Origin: Aquificota bacterium
Lineage (GTDB): Bacteria > Aquificota > Aquificia > Aquificales > Aquificaceae
NCBI GenBank assembly: GCA_013153495.1
Contig: JAADEH010000001.1
Location: 1-64,000, forward strand
DNA: 64,000 nt
Direction: 5' to 3'
Numbering within the stretch: position 1 is the first letter of the stretch; the number at the start of each line of letters is the position of its first letter. A program made the translations under genes and the position numbers. Shown here in pieces: positions 44,272 to 52,676 of the stretch. The notes beneath the pieces are model-generated. The model saw only the letters and a program-made list of their open reading frames with translations, did not search any database and was not told where the DNA came from.

Positions 44272-45225
44272 TCAGGTAGCACCCCTGTTTAGGTATAGGT
44301 TGGTCTTAGACCCCTGATAAGTTCCCCGTATTTCAAGCTCCTTTATAACTTCGTTTATAACCTTGTTTTTCATGGAAGGTTTGCAGTATTCGGGGGCTAT
44401 GAGGAGATTTTCGTCCACCTCTCCCGTTATTCTGTGAATTACCACTTCCGAAGGAAGTATCTCTATAACATCTGCACATAGTTTTGCGTATTCCTCTAAG
44501 GAAATGGTTTTAAACAAGCCTTCTTCATACTCCCTTGCCATAACGGTTCCCCTTATAACGTGCAGGGGGTGTATCTTTACCCCGTCTATGGGCAAAGAGG
44601 CAAGGAGTTTGGCTGTTTCGATTATGTCCTCTCTATCTTCGTGAGGGAGTCCCACTATCACGTGAGCACAAACCTTGAGAGGTCTTTTCTTGGCTCTGAG
44701 AACCGCATCTACGAAGTCAGAAACCCCGTGAGCACGGTTTATCCTCTTGAGGGTCTCAAAGTTAGCGGACTGAAGTCCGAACTCTATCCAGACCTCCAAA
44801 CCCCTCTCCGAATACTCAGCAAGCAGGTCGAGGACTTCCTCGGGAGCACAGTCCGGTCTCGTGCCCACATCTATCCCCACCACACCTTCGAACTCTAAGG
44901 CTGTGTCATAGACTCTTTTTAAGGTCTCTATGTCCGCATAGGTATTGGTGTAAGACTGGTAATAGACGAAGAAGTATATGTCCTCACCGTATTTCCTCCG
45001 TGCTTTCTCAATACCCTTCCTTATCTGTTCTCTTAGGGGAACTGTAGGGGTTAACATGGAAGGTTTTGAACCGTCGTAGCAAAAGGTGCAACCTCCCCTT
45101 GCCTTGGTGCCGTCCCGGTTGGGGCATGTAAAGGGTAGGGCTACCGTTATCTTCTGAACTCTCCTCCCGTATTTGCTTACAAAGTAATCCTTTAAGGAAA
45201 GGAAAGGTCTTACTTGGACACCCAT
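44272..45225 (-). CDS. TIGR01212-type radical SAM protein (YhcC-like)
   Basis: 317 aa. The radical SAM cysteines are in CPNRDGTKARGGCTFC, an unusually spaced CX3-type variant typical of this family. EFGLQSANFETLKRINRAHG and HVIVGLPHEDREDI follow. YhcC-like enzymes are related to Elp3-type proteins; the substrate is unknown, though a tRNA or thiol modification role is suspected. Overlaps def by one base. Confidence 0.85.
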   Translation of the reverse strand: MGVQVRPFLSLKDYFVSKYGRRVQKITVALPFTCPNRDGTKARGGCTFCYDGSKPSMLTPTVPLREQIRKGIEKARRKYGEDIYFFVYYQSYTNTYADIETLKRVYDTALEFEGVVGIDVGTRPDCAPEEVLDLLAEYSERGLEVWIEFGLQSANFETLKRINRAHGVSDFVDAVLRAKKRPLKVCAHVIVGLPHEDREDIIETAKLLASLPIDGVKIHPLHVIRGTVMAREYEEGLFKTISLEEYAKLCADVIEILPSEVVIHRITGEVDENLLIAPEYCKPSMKNKVINEVIKELEIRGTYQGSKTNLYLNRGAT

Positions 45226-45740
45226 CAGCCCTTCTGAGCCTCCTTTAAAAGCTTCCTATACTTATCCAAAGCTATTCTCCTCCTCCAACCTTTCAACCTA
45301 TCCACGAAGGTTATACCTTTGAGGTGGTCAAGCTCGTGCTGAAAGACTATTGCAGGAAAGCCCTCAAGTTCTATCTCCATTTCCTCTCCGTGCTCGTTGA
45401 GAGCTTTTACCTTTACCTTTCGTGCCCTCTCCACCTCCACGCTAAGCCCGGGAAAGGAAAGACATCCCTCCTTATACTTTATCTTCCCCTCCGAGCTTAC
45501 TATTTCGGGATTTATAAGAACGAGCTTGAGGTCGGGTGCATCTTCCTTTGGAGAGGTATCTATAACCATCACGCTCAGGGGAACACCTATCTGATTTGCG
45601 GCAAGACCCACACCCTCCGCATCATACATAGTCTCGAACATATCTCTGACGAGCTGTTTCACCTCACGGTCCACTACATCTATCCTGTCGGTGGGTCTCT
45701 TGAGAATTTCTGCCGGGTAGGTAACTATCTTCCTAACCAT
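45225..45740 (-). CDS. def: peptide deformylase
   Basis: 171 aa metalloenzyme removing the N-formyl group from new proteins. Motifs GVGLAANQIG, EGCLSFPG and QHELDHLKG supply the metal ligands (Cys, two His) and catalytic Glu. The ATG at 45740 (MVRKIVTYP) gives the normal family start; the frame is open further upstream but without homology. TAAATT lies 10 nt before this ATG. Divergent from the 60-aa gene at 45784. Confidence 0.95.
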   Translation of the reverse strand: MVRKIVTYPAEILKRPTDRIDVVDREVKQLVRDMFETMYDAEGVGLAANQIGVPLSVMVIDTSPKEDAPDLKLVLINPEIVSSEGKIKYKEGCLSFPGLSVEVERARKVKVKALNEHGEEMEIELEGFPAIVFQHELDHLKGITFVDRLKGWRRRIALDKYRKLLKEAQKG

Positions 45741-45783
45741 GCTGTCAAATAATTTATCCCAAACCGCTGATAAAATCATTATC

Positions 45784-45966
45784 ATGAGAGAGGACATCGT
45801 ATTGGAAGTAAACGGAAAGAGGGTTCGTCTTAAGGACTTTCCCATGAGGGCTTTGAAGGGCACGGTGCTCGGCTTTATACTGAGCCTGAACCTCGAAGAG
45901 GAACCAAAGGAGATAAAGATAGAGATAAAGGTTAATGAAGAGGATAAGAGAAGTCTTAGAGTTTGA
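45784..45966 (+). CDS. 60-aa conserved small protein upstream of rluD
   Basis: MREDIVLEVNGKRVRLKDFP... through a lysine/glutamate-rich end. Compact, soluble, probably beta-alpha fold with a possible dimer interface; not recognised. TAAAAT ends 7 nt before the ATG. The gene overlaps the rluD start by 32 nt in another frame, so the two are co-expressed. Confidence 0.7.
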   Translation: MREDIVLEVNGKRVRLKDFPMRALKGTVLGFILSLNLEEEPKEIKIEIKVNEEDKRSLRV

Positions 45967-46894
45967 GGCACACTCTGTCGAACGACTTGATACCTTTCTG
46001 AGCAAAGCTTACCCTGAGTTTTCCAGAAGCTACATAAAGAAGCTCATAGAGGAAGGTCTCGTTACCGTAAACGAGCAGAAAAGAAAACCCTCCTACAAGG
46101 TCAAAGAGGGAGACATAGTCAGGCTTTTCGTCCCCGAGCCGGAACCTATCGAGGTCAAACCCGAAGACATACCCGTAGAGGTTATATACGAGGACAAGGA
46201 CTTAGCGGTTATCATAAAACCCTGTGGACTCGTGGTTCACCCCTCACCGGGATATACGAGTGGAACGCTGGTAAACGCTCTCCTCTTCCACATTAAAGAC
46301 CTCTCCTCCATAGGCGGGGTTGAGCGTCCCGGGATAGTCCATCGTCTGGATAAGGAAACCGCAGGTCTCATGGTCGTGGCAAAGAACGACAAGGCACACA
46401 AGGAGCTTACCAAGCAGTTTTCCGAAAGGAAGACAGAAAAACTCTACAAAGCTCTCGTGGTGGGAAGTGTGGAGAAAGAATACGGAATGATTGACAAACC
46501 TATAGGAAGACACCCTGTCGATAGAAAGAAGTTTTCCACATCTGCGGAAAGAGGGAAGCCGGCAAAAACGGAGTTCTGGGTGCTTGAGAGGTTCAAAAAT
46601 TTAAATCTTACGCTCCTTAAGGTTAAGATACACACGGGCAGAACCCATCAAATAAGGGTGCACCTATCCTCCCTCGGGCACCCCATAGTAGGGGACAGAA
46701 CCTACGGGTTCAAAAGAACCTCCGTTCCTCAAGAGATTTTGGGCATCCTCGGTGAGTGCAACATGCTTATTGCCTACCGCTTGGGTTTCTTCCACCCCTC
46801 CACGGGGGAGTGGAAACTCTTTGAAATAGATGAACCCCAGCCCTTCCGAAGCGTTATGGAGAAGGTCAGAGAGTTAGAGAACACCCTTGGTTGA
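45935..46894 (+). CDS. RluA-family pseudouridine synthase (RluD-like)
   Basis: 319 aa. N-terminal S4 RNA-binding domain ([22 protein letters not shown]; about 15-75), then the catalytic domain with [16 protein letters not shown] (catalytic Asp) and [22 protein letters not shown]. It isomerises uridines in 23S rRNA; RluD assignment (helix 69) is by overall layout. The 3' end overlaps hisB (minus) by 21 nt. Confidence 0.9.
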   Translation: MKRIREVLEFEAHSVERLDTFLSKAYPEFSRSYIKKLIEEGLVTVNEQKRKPSYKVKEGDIVRLFVPEPEPIEVKPEDIPVEVIYEDKDLAVIIKPCGLVVHPSPGYTSGTLVNALLFHIKDLSSIGGVERPGIVHRLDKETAGLMVVAKNDKAHKELTKQFSERKTEKLYKALVVGSVEKEYGMIDKPIGRHPVDRKKFSTSAERGKPAKTEFWVLERFKNLNLTLLKVKIHTGRTHQIRVHLSSLGHPIVGDRTYGFKRTSVPQEILGILGECNMLIAYRLGFFHPSTGEWKLFEIDEPQPFRSVMEKVRELENTLG

Positions 46895-47452
46895 AGGGAC
46901 ATCTCCCCCCACAAAGCTTACCGCCTCTTTCAGGGTCAGAGCGAAGGACTTAAAGCAAGCCTCCGCAATGTGGTGAAGTATCTTACCTTCTATAACTCTT
47001 ATGTGAAAGGTGCTCTTGCTCTCCAGGGCAAAACCCTTAAAGAACTCCCATATAAGTTCAAAGTCAAACTCCGTTATCTTTCCCCTCAGCCCTCTGTCCT
47101 CGTAAAAGAAAAGACCCCGTCCTGAAAAGTCCATAGCGGACATAACGAGAGCTTCGTCCATAGGAACTATTGAGTCTCCGTATCTTCTTATACCCTTCCT
47201 GTCTCCCAAAGCCTTTAAAACCGCCTGACCGAGAACTATACCGCAATCCTCAACCGTGTGGTGGTGAGACACGTGAATGTCCCCTTCAGCCTCCACCTTC
47301 AGGTCAAAGCGACCGTGCTTGGCAAAACTCTCGAGCATGTGGGTTAAAAATCCTACGGGAGTTTGGACTTCGTAAGTGCCTGTCCCATCGAGGTTTATGT
47401 AGAGTTTTATCTTTGTTTCTTTCGTTTCTCTGAAGACCTCCGCCTCTCTCAT
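46874..47452 (-). CDS. hisB: imidazoleglycerol-phosphate dehydratase
   Basis: 192 aa, single-function form without the phosphatase domain. Mn-ligand motifs [16 protein letters not shown] and [22 protein letters not shown] are intact. It catalyses a late step of histidine synthesis. Lies 7 nt downstream of the tRNA-Val gene on the same strand. Confidence 0.95.
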   Translation of the reverse strand: MREAEVFRETKETKIKLYINLDGTGTYEVQTPVGFLTHMLESFAKHGRFDLKVEAEGDIHVSHHHTVEDCGIVLGQAVLKALGDRKGIRRYGDSIVPMDEALVMSAMDFSGRGLFFYEDRGLRGKITEFDFELIWEFFKGFALESKSTFHIRVIEGKILHHIAEACFKSFALTLKEAVSFVGGDVPSTKGVL

Positions 47453-47459
47453 AACTAAG

Positions 47460-47535
47460 TGGTAGGCGCGGGCGGACTCGAACCGCCGACCTCTGGCGTG
47501 TCGGGCCAGCGCTCTCCCAACTGAGCTACGCGCCT
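47460..47535 (-). tRNA. tRNA-Val (anticodon GAC)
   Basis: 76 nt with encoded CCA. Acceptor AGGCGCG pairs with CGCGCCT; D stem GCTC/GAGC; anticodon stem CTGGC/GCCAG; extra loop AGGTC; T arm GGCGG-TTCGAGT-CCGCC. The seven-base anticodon loop is CCGACAC, giving GAC. Position 33 is C, not the nearly universal U, which is unexpected for an elongator tRNA. Confidence 0.93.
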
Positions 47536-47579
47536 TGACTCAAAAATTATCTTCCAAAATCCCTCTTCAGTCAAGACTC

Positions 47580-49847
47580 CTACCCCTCCAAAACCCTTTT
47601 CAAAAGTTCCCTCTTCGGAATTCGTATGGACTCGGGACCCAAATAAAACAAACCGAAGGTTCTTAAAATTCTATCGTCAACCAGCATTCCCTCCTCGTTG
47701 GCTTTCAATCTTCCCAGCACCTGCTTAACTTCCTGCTGAGCCTTTGAACTGTTCCCCCTATACCTGTAAGCCTCGAGCAGTTCCGTTAAACGCTTCTCAA
47801 GGTTTGGGATATGAGAGGTCAAATACTCTATAAAGGTTTTTGTAGGACCGCCTATCGGCGGTGGTTTTAAATTCTCCTCATAAAGAAGTCTCTTCAGAAG
47901 GTTCGCTCTCACATGACCTATTCCCTTTATCCCACCCAGAGAGGCAAACTCCTCCGTCAGACCATACTTCACCGAGTGAGCTATTCTGATTATCTCCTCG
48001 TTGCTCCAACCAACATCTCCGAAACTCCTTATGTCCAAAAGAATTCTCATCAGGTGCAGGGCATCGGTTCCCAGATAAGAAAACTCACCCGGCGGGTGCT
48101 GAATGTTGGGATACTTGAAGGTAAGCCCCTCTATGTAGAAGAGAAACTGGTGGGTGTTGTCGGAAAAACACTCTCCACCGCAGGGAGCCAGCTTGCTCCG
48201 AATGTAAAACTCGTCCTCGGGAAAGCTCTCACCCCTTTTTAAAAACTCGTAAAGCCCGTCGAACCTCTTTACGAACAGCAGAGGTCTTATAACCGCAGGT
48301 CTATCTATACCCAGGAGCTTTCTTCTCAGGAACTCCTCGTAGTTTATAGGGGACATACCCGACCTTATGCAAAAGAGAGCCTTGTCGGACAATCTGTTTT
48401 TCTCTATGTATCCCGTTTCCTCCAGCCATTCAAAGACTTCCTCTATAACCTCGTCCTTGGAAAACTCCTTCAGGGAGAAGGTTCTCTCCAGAAACTTTCT
48501 GAAATTTCTCCCCTCGTATAGGAAACCTATCAAAAGGAATAAACTCAGAACCTTCTCGAGTTCCTCGCTGAGTTCTCCGCTACCCACCTTATCCTTCAAA
48601 TAGGGCACGAACTCCCCTTCCAAACTCCTCTTGAGTTCTTCCTCCACAGTCTTAGGTCTGGCACCGTAAGGGAGTATGTAAGAGTATCCCTTTTCCTTTA
48701 TCCCCAGCCTTCCAGCCCTGCCCTCCATCTGAAGAATGTCCAGCTGTGAGGGAAAAACCTTCATCTTTCCTTCCCTGCGGTCGAAGAAAGCCCTCACCCC
48801 TATTATCACCGTATCCGCAGGAAGGTTAACCCCATAGGCAAGGGTGTGGGTAGCTACCAGCACGGGCAACTTCCCTTCTCTGAAAGCCTTTTCTATCTCT
48901 TCCCGCTCCTCCTTGGGTATGTCCGCATTGTGGAAGGCAAGCTCTACCTCTTCTCGTTCTTCCCTTTCAAAGGGAACCGTTTCGTTCATTATTCCTATCT
49001 TCTCTCTGTTGGCAAGTTCGAGAACCTTCCACCCGACATTCTTCTTGTGAACGAACAGGATAACCTGCTCGTCGGGTTTCTTCAGCTCGTATAGGGCGCT
49101 CAAAAGCTTCCCTGCCAGCTTCTCGTCCTGTTCCTTTCCCTTGGTAAATTCTTTGAACTCCGTAAGGGGTATTATCTTTCTCTCGAGGGGAACAGGTCTC
49201 CAGAAGGACTCTATAAAGAGCTTTGCTCTTATCCACTTGGCGAGCTTTATACTCCCGGGGAGTGTAGCGGAAAGCCCCAAAATCTCAAGGTCCCTATCGA
49301 GCAGGTAGGTTATTATCTCCTCCAGAACCCAACCTCTCGAACTCATGAGGTGGTGTATCTCGTCTATAACCACGCTTTCCGTATCCATGACCCACGGAAC
49401 CCTGTTTCTGAGGGCGAGGGCGAGGTTTTCGTAGGTGGCAACTACCACGTCTGACTTTGCACTCTTAAAAAGCTCTATTATGTCTCCCGTCCTGACCTCT
49501 ATCCTCTTCCCGAAAAGTTTTCTTAGCTCCTTTATCTTCTCGTAAACGAGGGACTTGGTGGGGGCTGTGTATATCTTTCTCCCCCCTTTATCCTTCATAA
49601 AGAGGTAAGCTATCAGGCTCTTGCCTGCAGAGGTAGGAGCGGTTATGAGAGCGTTTCCGTCTTTATACTTTTTGAAGAATAGGGTCTGAAGAGGATTTAG
49701 AAGCTCGTAGGGAATTTTAGGGTCAACATCGGAAGCCCTGAGCAAATTCTCCCTCTTTGGTTTCCCAGCGGGAGTTTTATAAACGACCTCTCCACCCGGC
49801 GGTTGCAGTGTAAAAGTTGAGCTTTCTAAAAGCAGGTAGTGTTTCAT
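47580..49847 (-). CDS. Ski2-like DEAD/DEAH-box helicase
   Basis: 755 aa. Walker A APTSAGKS, DEIHH, GLSATLPGS and the second RecA domain with LVATHTLAYGVNLPADTVI and MEGRAGRLG are the superfamily II Ski2/Hel308 hallmarks. A C-terminal helical/HhH region (GGIKGIGHVRANLLKRLLYE; about 650-680) resembles the Hel308 ratchet. Ski2-like helicases unwind RNA or stalled-fork DNA; the substrate here is undetermined. Downstream of the pilus island. Confidence 0.87.
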   Translation of the reverse strand: MKHYLLLESSTFTLQPPGGEVVYKTPAGKPKRENLLRASDVDPKIPYELLNPLQTLFFKKYKDGNALITAPTSAGKSLIAYLFMKDKGGRKIYTAPTKSLVYEKIKELRKLFGKRIEVRTGDIIELFKSAKSDVVVATYENLALALRNRVPWVMDTESVVIDEIHHLMSSRGWVLEEIITYLLDRDLEILGLSATLPGSIKLAKWIRAKLFIESFWRPVPLERKIIPLTEFKEFTKGKEQDEKLAGKLLSALYELKKPDEQVILFVHKKNVGWKVLELANREKIGIMNETVPFEREEREEVELAFHNADIPKEEREEIEKAFREGKLPVLVATHTLAYGVNLPADTVIIGVRAFFDRREGKMKVFPSQLDILQMEGRAGRLGIKEKGYSYILPYGARPKTVEEELKRSLEGEFVPYLKDKVGSGELSEELEKVLSLFLLIGFLYEGRNFRKFLERTFSLKEFSKDEVIEEVFEWLEETGYIEKNRLSDKALFCIRSGMSPINYEEFLRRKLLGIDRPAVIRPLLFVKRFDGLYEFLKRGESFPEDEFYIRSKLAPCGGECFSDNTHQFLFYIEGLTFKYPNIQHPPGEFSYLGTDALHLMRILLDIRSFGDVGWSNEEIIRIAHSVKYGLTEEFASLGGIKGIGHVRANLLKRLLYEENLKPPPIGGPTKTFIEYLTSHIPNLEKRLTELLEAYRYRGNSSKAQQEVKQVLGRLKANEEGMLVDDRILRTFGLFYLGPESIRIPKRELLKRVLEG

Positions 49848-49865
49848 TCAGGAATTATTATAGGT

Positions 49866-50303
49866 TTAGGGACAACCGCTACCGTCTGTTTCTAAATATG
49901 CTCCATTACACGCTGAGAAACAATAGCCCCAGCCATCTAATTTTGCGTGTATTCCATGAATTTTGTAACTGTCCAGACCACTACAGCTCGAAGGCTCTTT
50001 TACATACTGTATTTGTGCGTCTTTTGATACATATATTGCGTCGGACAGGGTGTTGCTACCGTCGGTTAAATCACAGGAAGCGGGTCCGTATCCTGAAGCG
50101 GGACAGTTAACACTGTTAGGGACACTCTTGAAATCACCTATAAATGCTTCCACAGAGATGGCTGTATTTTTCACGTCAGATATGACAGTAGCCCTGTAAG
50201 CTTTGTGTGTGTATTTTGCATACAGCGGTATAGATATACTTACAATTATTGCAAAAATGCCCACCGTTACAAGGAGTTCAATGAGTGTGAAACCCCTCTG
50301 CAT
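49866..50303 (-). CDS. type IV pilin-like protein (minor pilin)
   Basis: 145 aa. A short leader MQRG precedes the processed FTLIELLVTVGIFAIIV helix with Glu at position 5 of the mature protein. The body has several cysteines able to form disulfides. The ATG at 50303 with GGGGGAAAG upstream is chosen; the upstream in-frame extension would be an abnormally long leader. No N-x-S/T sequon is seen. Last gene of the pilA-OST-ABC operon. Confidence 0.85.
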   Translation of the reverse strand: MQRGFTLIELLVTVGIFAIIVSISIPLYAKYTHKAYRATVISDVKNTAISVEAFIGDFKSVPNSVNCPASGYGPASCDLTDGSNTLSDAIYVSKDAQIQYVKEPSSCSGLDSYKIHGIHAKLDGWGYCFSACNGAYLETDGSGCP

Positions 50304-50304
50304 C

Positions 50305-51156
50305 TTACTTTCCCCCTTTTCTAATAGGGAACAAAACTTTCTCACTCCTTACTTTTCCATCTTCGGTTAAATAAAATCTACCACCCAACGGGTCCCTCAT
50401 GTCGGGTGGAATTAACCCTGCCTCAACGAGGTCATCTATACTTTGGGGTCTTTTCCCAAAACGCTTTTTGTATATGTCAATAGCGTTGTATATGCGTAGT
50501 GCACCCTTCAGAGCCTCGAGTCTTACCTTAAGAGCTTCCTTTATGCTTTCGTCCTTTATAGTGTTTATCTGCTCCTTAAGAAGCGCGATAGCAACAAGCA
50601 ACTTACCCTCCTCATAGTAAAGCCTTGAAGCAAGCAAAACCGCAAGGTTTGACCTTTTATCTTTCCTATACTTAGCTGCTAAAGCCATATACTTTGCACC
50701 TTTTGCATTATCCCCGAGGAAATAGAAGTATATAAACCCCATGTAAAAGGGTATTCTCCAATCCTTTAGGAAGGATAAACCCCTTTCCAAAAGATGTAGT
50801 GCCTCGTTATACATACCTAATTCCCATGTAAGGAAGGCATTGGCTACATAATAAGGGTCAAAATACCTGGGATTGTATAAAGTTATTGCATCGAGGCTTT
50901 CAAAAACTCTCCTTCCATCTCTACGGTTTAACCTTCCCCTACCCTTCTCCAATGCATATCCTATGTAGGCAACGGTATTTGTAAAGTTCATATTTGCAAT
51001 TCCATAGTGCAGGTCTCTGGGAACAGGTATAAATATAAGTTTGTTTAAAAGTATGTAATTTTCCGAGGTTCTCTGCTTCACCTTTTCCGCAAGTAGGAAT
51101 GAAATTATCAAGTTAAGCGAGAAAAAAAGCATCACAAGTATAAATAAGCTCCTCAT
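50305..51156 (-). CDS. TPR-like membrane-anchored protein
   Basis: 283 aa. One N-terminal membrane helix (LFILVMLFFSLNLIISFLLA), then helical repeats of about 34 residues (NPRYFDPYYVANAFLTWELG; YNEALHLLERGLSFLKDW; DNAKGAKYMALAAKY), consistent with TPRs, and a C-terminal segment (DPLGGRFYLTEDGKV) like the end of GspG-type pseudopilins. It overlaps the ABC permease by 4 nt. In Myxococcus an extra envelope protein (PilG) works with the PilH/PilI transporter; a similar role is a guess. Confidence 0.72.
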   Translation of the reverse strand: MRSLFILVMLFFSLNLIISFLLAEKVKQRTSENYILLNKLIFIPVPRDLHYGIANMNFTNTVAYIGYALEKGRGRLNRRDGRRVFESLDAITLYNPRYFDPYYVANAFLTWELGMYNEALHLLERGLSFLKDWRIPFYMGFIYFYFLGDNAKGAKYMALAAKYRKDKRSNLAVLLASRLYYEEGKLLVAIALLKEQINTIKDESIKEALKVRLEALKGALRIYNAIDIYKKRFGKRPQSIDDLVEAGLIPPDMRDPLGGRFYLTEDGKVRSEKVLFPIRKGGK

Positions 51157-51959
51157 GTTATCTCCCTCTTATTGAAAAGGAGCATTGACGCTGTTAACAA
51201 TGTGCATCCATATATCAGAGTCTTCAGCAAATCTAACCCTAATTTAACTACATCAAGCTTTTCCATACCGAGCATTATGTCCGGATTGAGAACTGAAAAG
51301 TTTGGAAATGCATAGAAGAGAACCGTTATTCCGGTTTTAACAATAGGACTGACCTTGTCTTCGTTGAAAGTTACAAAGTAGTATAAGTTTTCTACAGATG
51401 ACCCCGCTATGTAAACCACAACGCTCGCTAAGAATATCAAAAATGGAGTTACCATAAAGCTGGCAAAAAACAAAACGACTATGGACAACAGGGATGCTTT
51501 TATCCACAGGTGAAATATGGCTAAAACGAGAAGAGGAAAAACTATGTCCTTTCTATAATTGTCAGAAATAGAAGTGTTTATAAGTTCGGAAAAAACTCCG
51601 AACATCGCACCTAACAGAAAGGTGAGTATTAATGTGAAAAATGTAAGACCAATAGCTCTTCCAAGGATGTATTTATTTCTCGATAGTCCCTTGGATAATA
51701 TGGTGAAGATTGCCTTTTTTTCAAAATCCTTAGTCATTATGTCAGTGCTCAGGAATAAAGTCGATGTTATGACGAAAAAGGAAAGAAACGAAAAAGCTAT
51801 ATCGAAAAAGAACTTAGTAAGGTCCTGTAGGGAGAACTCCATAAGAATTCTCGCAAACACGAGCGAAAGGAGATAAGCTAAAGCTACACCGTAGAAACTC
51901 CATCTTCTAACGTTTTCCTTTAGTGTTATGTAAGCAAACCCCCAAACAAACTTCATCAT
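51153..51959 (-). CDS. ABC-2 type permease (PilI-like by context)
   Basis: 268 aa, six membrane helices, ABC-2 fold (NKYILGRAIGLTFFTLILTFLLG after the TKDFEKKAIFTILSKG loop). It overlaps the ATPase gene by 4 nt and forms a two-gene exporter. Beside pilA it recalls the PilH-PilI transporter needed for pilus assembly in Myxococcus. Cargo unknown; a lipid-linked glycan for the neighbouring oligosaccharyltransferase is an alternative. Confidence 0.82.
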   Translation of the reverse strand: MMKFVWGFAYITLKENVRRWSFYGVALAYLLSLVFARILMEFSLQDLTKFFFDIAFSFLSFFVITSTLFLSTDIMTKDFEKKAIFTILSKGLSRNKYILGRAIGLTFFTLILTFLLGAMFGVFSELINTSISDNYRKDIVFPLLVLAIFHLWIKASLLSIVVLFFASFMVTPFLIFLASVVVYIAGSSVENLYYFVTFNEDKVSPIVKTGITVLFYAFPNFSVLNPDIMLGMEKLDVVKLGLDLLKTLIYGCTLLTASMLLFNKREIT

Positions 51960-52672
51960 CTTACCTCTACTATTCCTTCAGCCCTTACCCTATCAAGCAA
52001 CAATTCTTCCACATGAGGAAGGTCCTTCTTTTCTACCTCGTCCGTGATTTTTCCATTCACTATTAGAATTGCCCTGTCGCAAACCCTTTCTATGTCAGGA
52101 AGAATGTGGGTGCTGAAAAATATAGTTTTGCCTTTGTCCTTTAGCTCCAACATAAGGTCCATAACGAGCCTTCTTCCTATGGGGTCAAGTCCGGACATTG
52201 GTTCGTCAAGTATTATCAGTTCAGGGTTATAAACTATAGCCTGCAAGAGACCGAACCTCTGAAGCATGCCCTTGGAGTATTCGGATAGCTTCTTATCCAA
52301 AGCCCAGCTTATCTCAAGCTTTTCCCCATACAATTCCACATTGTTCCAGAAGTTTTTACTGTTAATTTCAACCAAAGAGCTTACGAACTTCAGGAACTCC
52401 CTACCGGTTACATTCAGGTAAAAGTAGGGGTGCTCCGGTAGGAAACCTACCTTGTTGTAGGGGGCTTTATCGTTTTCCTCTCCGAAAATCCTAACTTTAC
52501 CCTCTGAAGGTCTTATAAAATTCATTATTATCTTCAAGGTGGTAGACTTGCCTGCGCCATTGGGACCTACAAACCCCAGAATTTCTCCCTTTTCCACATG
52601 GAAGGATATACCTTTCAGAACCTCCTTTTTTTTATAAAACTTTTTAAGGTTATGAACTTCTATAACCCTCAT
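51956..52672 (-). CDS. ABC transporter ATP-binding protein (PilH-like by context)
   Basis: 238 aa. Walker A FVGPNGAGKSTTLK, signature LSEYSKGMLQRFGL and Walker B LIILDEPMSGLDP with a downstream switch His (FFSTHILPD). Partner of the permease at 51153-51959. Starts 4 nt after the oligosaccharyltransferase stop, in the pilus operon. Confidence 0.92.
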   Translation of the reverse strand: MRVIEVHNLKKFYKKKEVLKGISFHVEKGEILGFVGPNGAGKSTTLKIIMNFIRPSEGKVRIFGEENDKAPYNKVGFLPEHPYFYLNVTGREFLKFVSSLVEINSKNFWNNVELYGEKLEISWALDKKLSEYSKGMLQRFGLLQAIVYNPELIILDEPMSGLDPIGRRLVMDLMLELKDKGKTIFFSTHILPDIERVCDRAILIVNGKITDEVEKKDLPHVEELLLDRVRAEGIVEVR

Positions 52673-52676
52673 GAAA

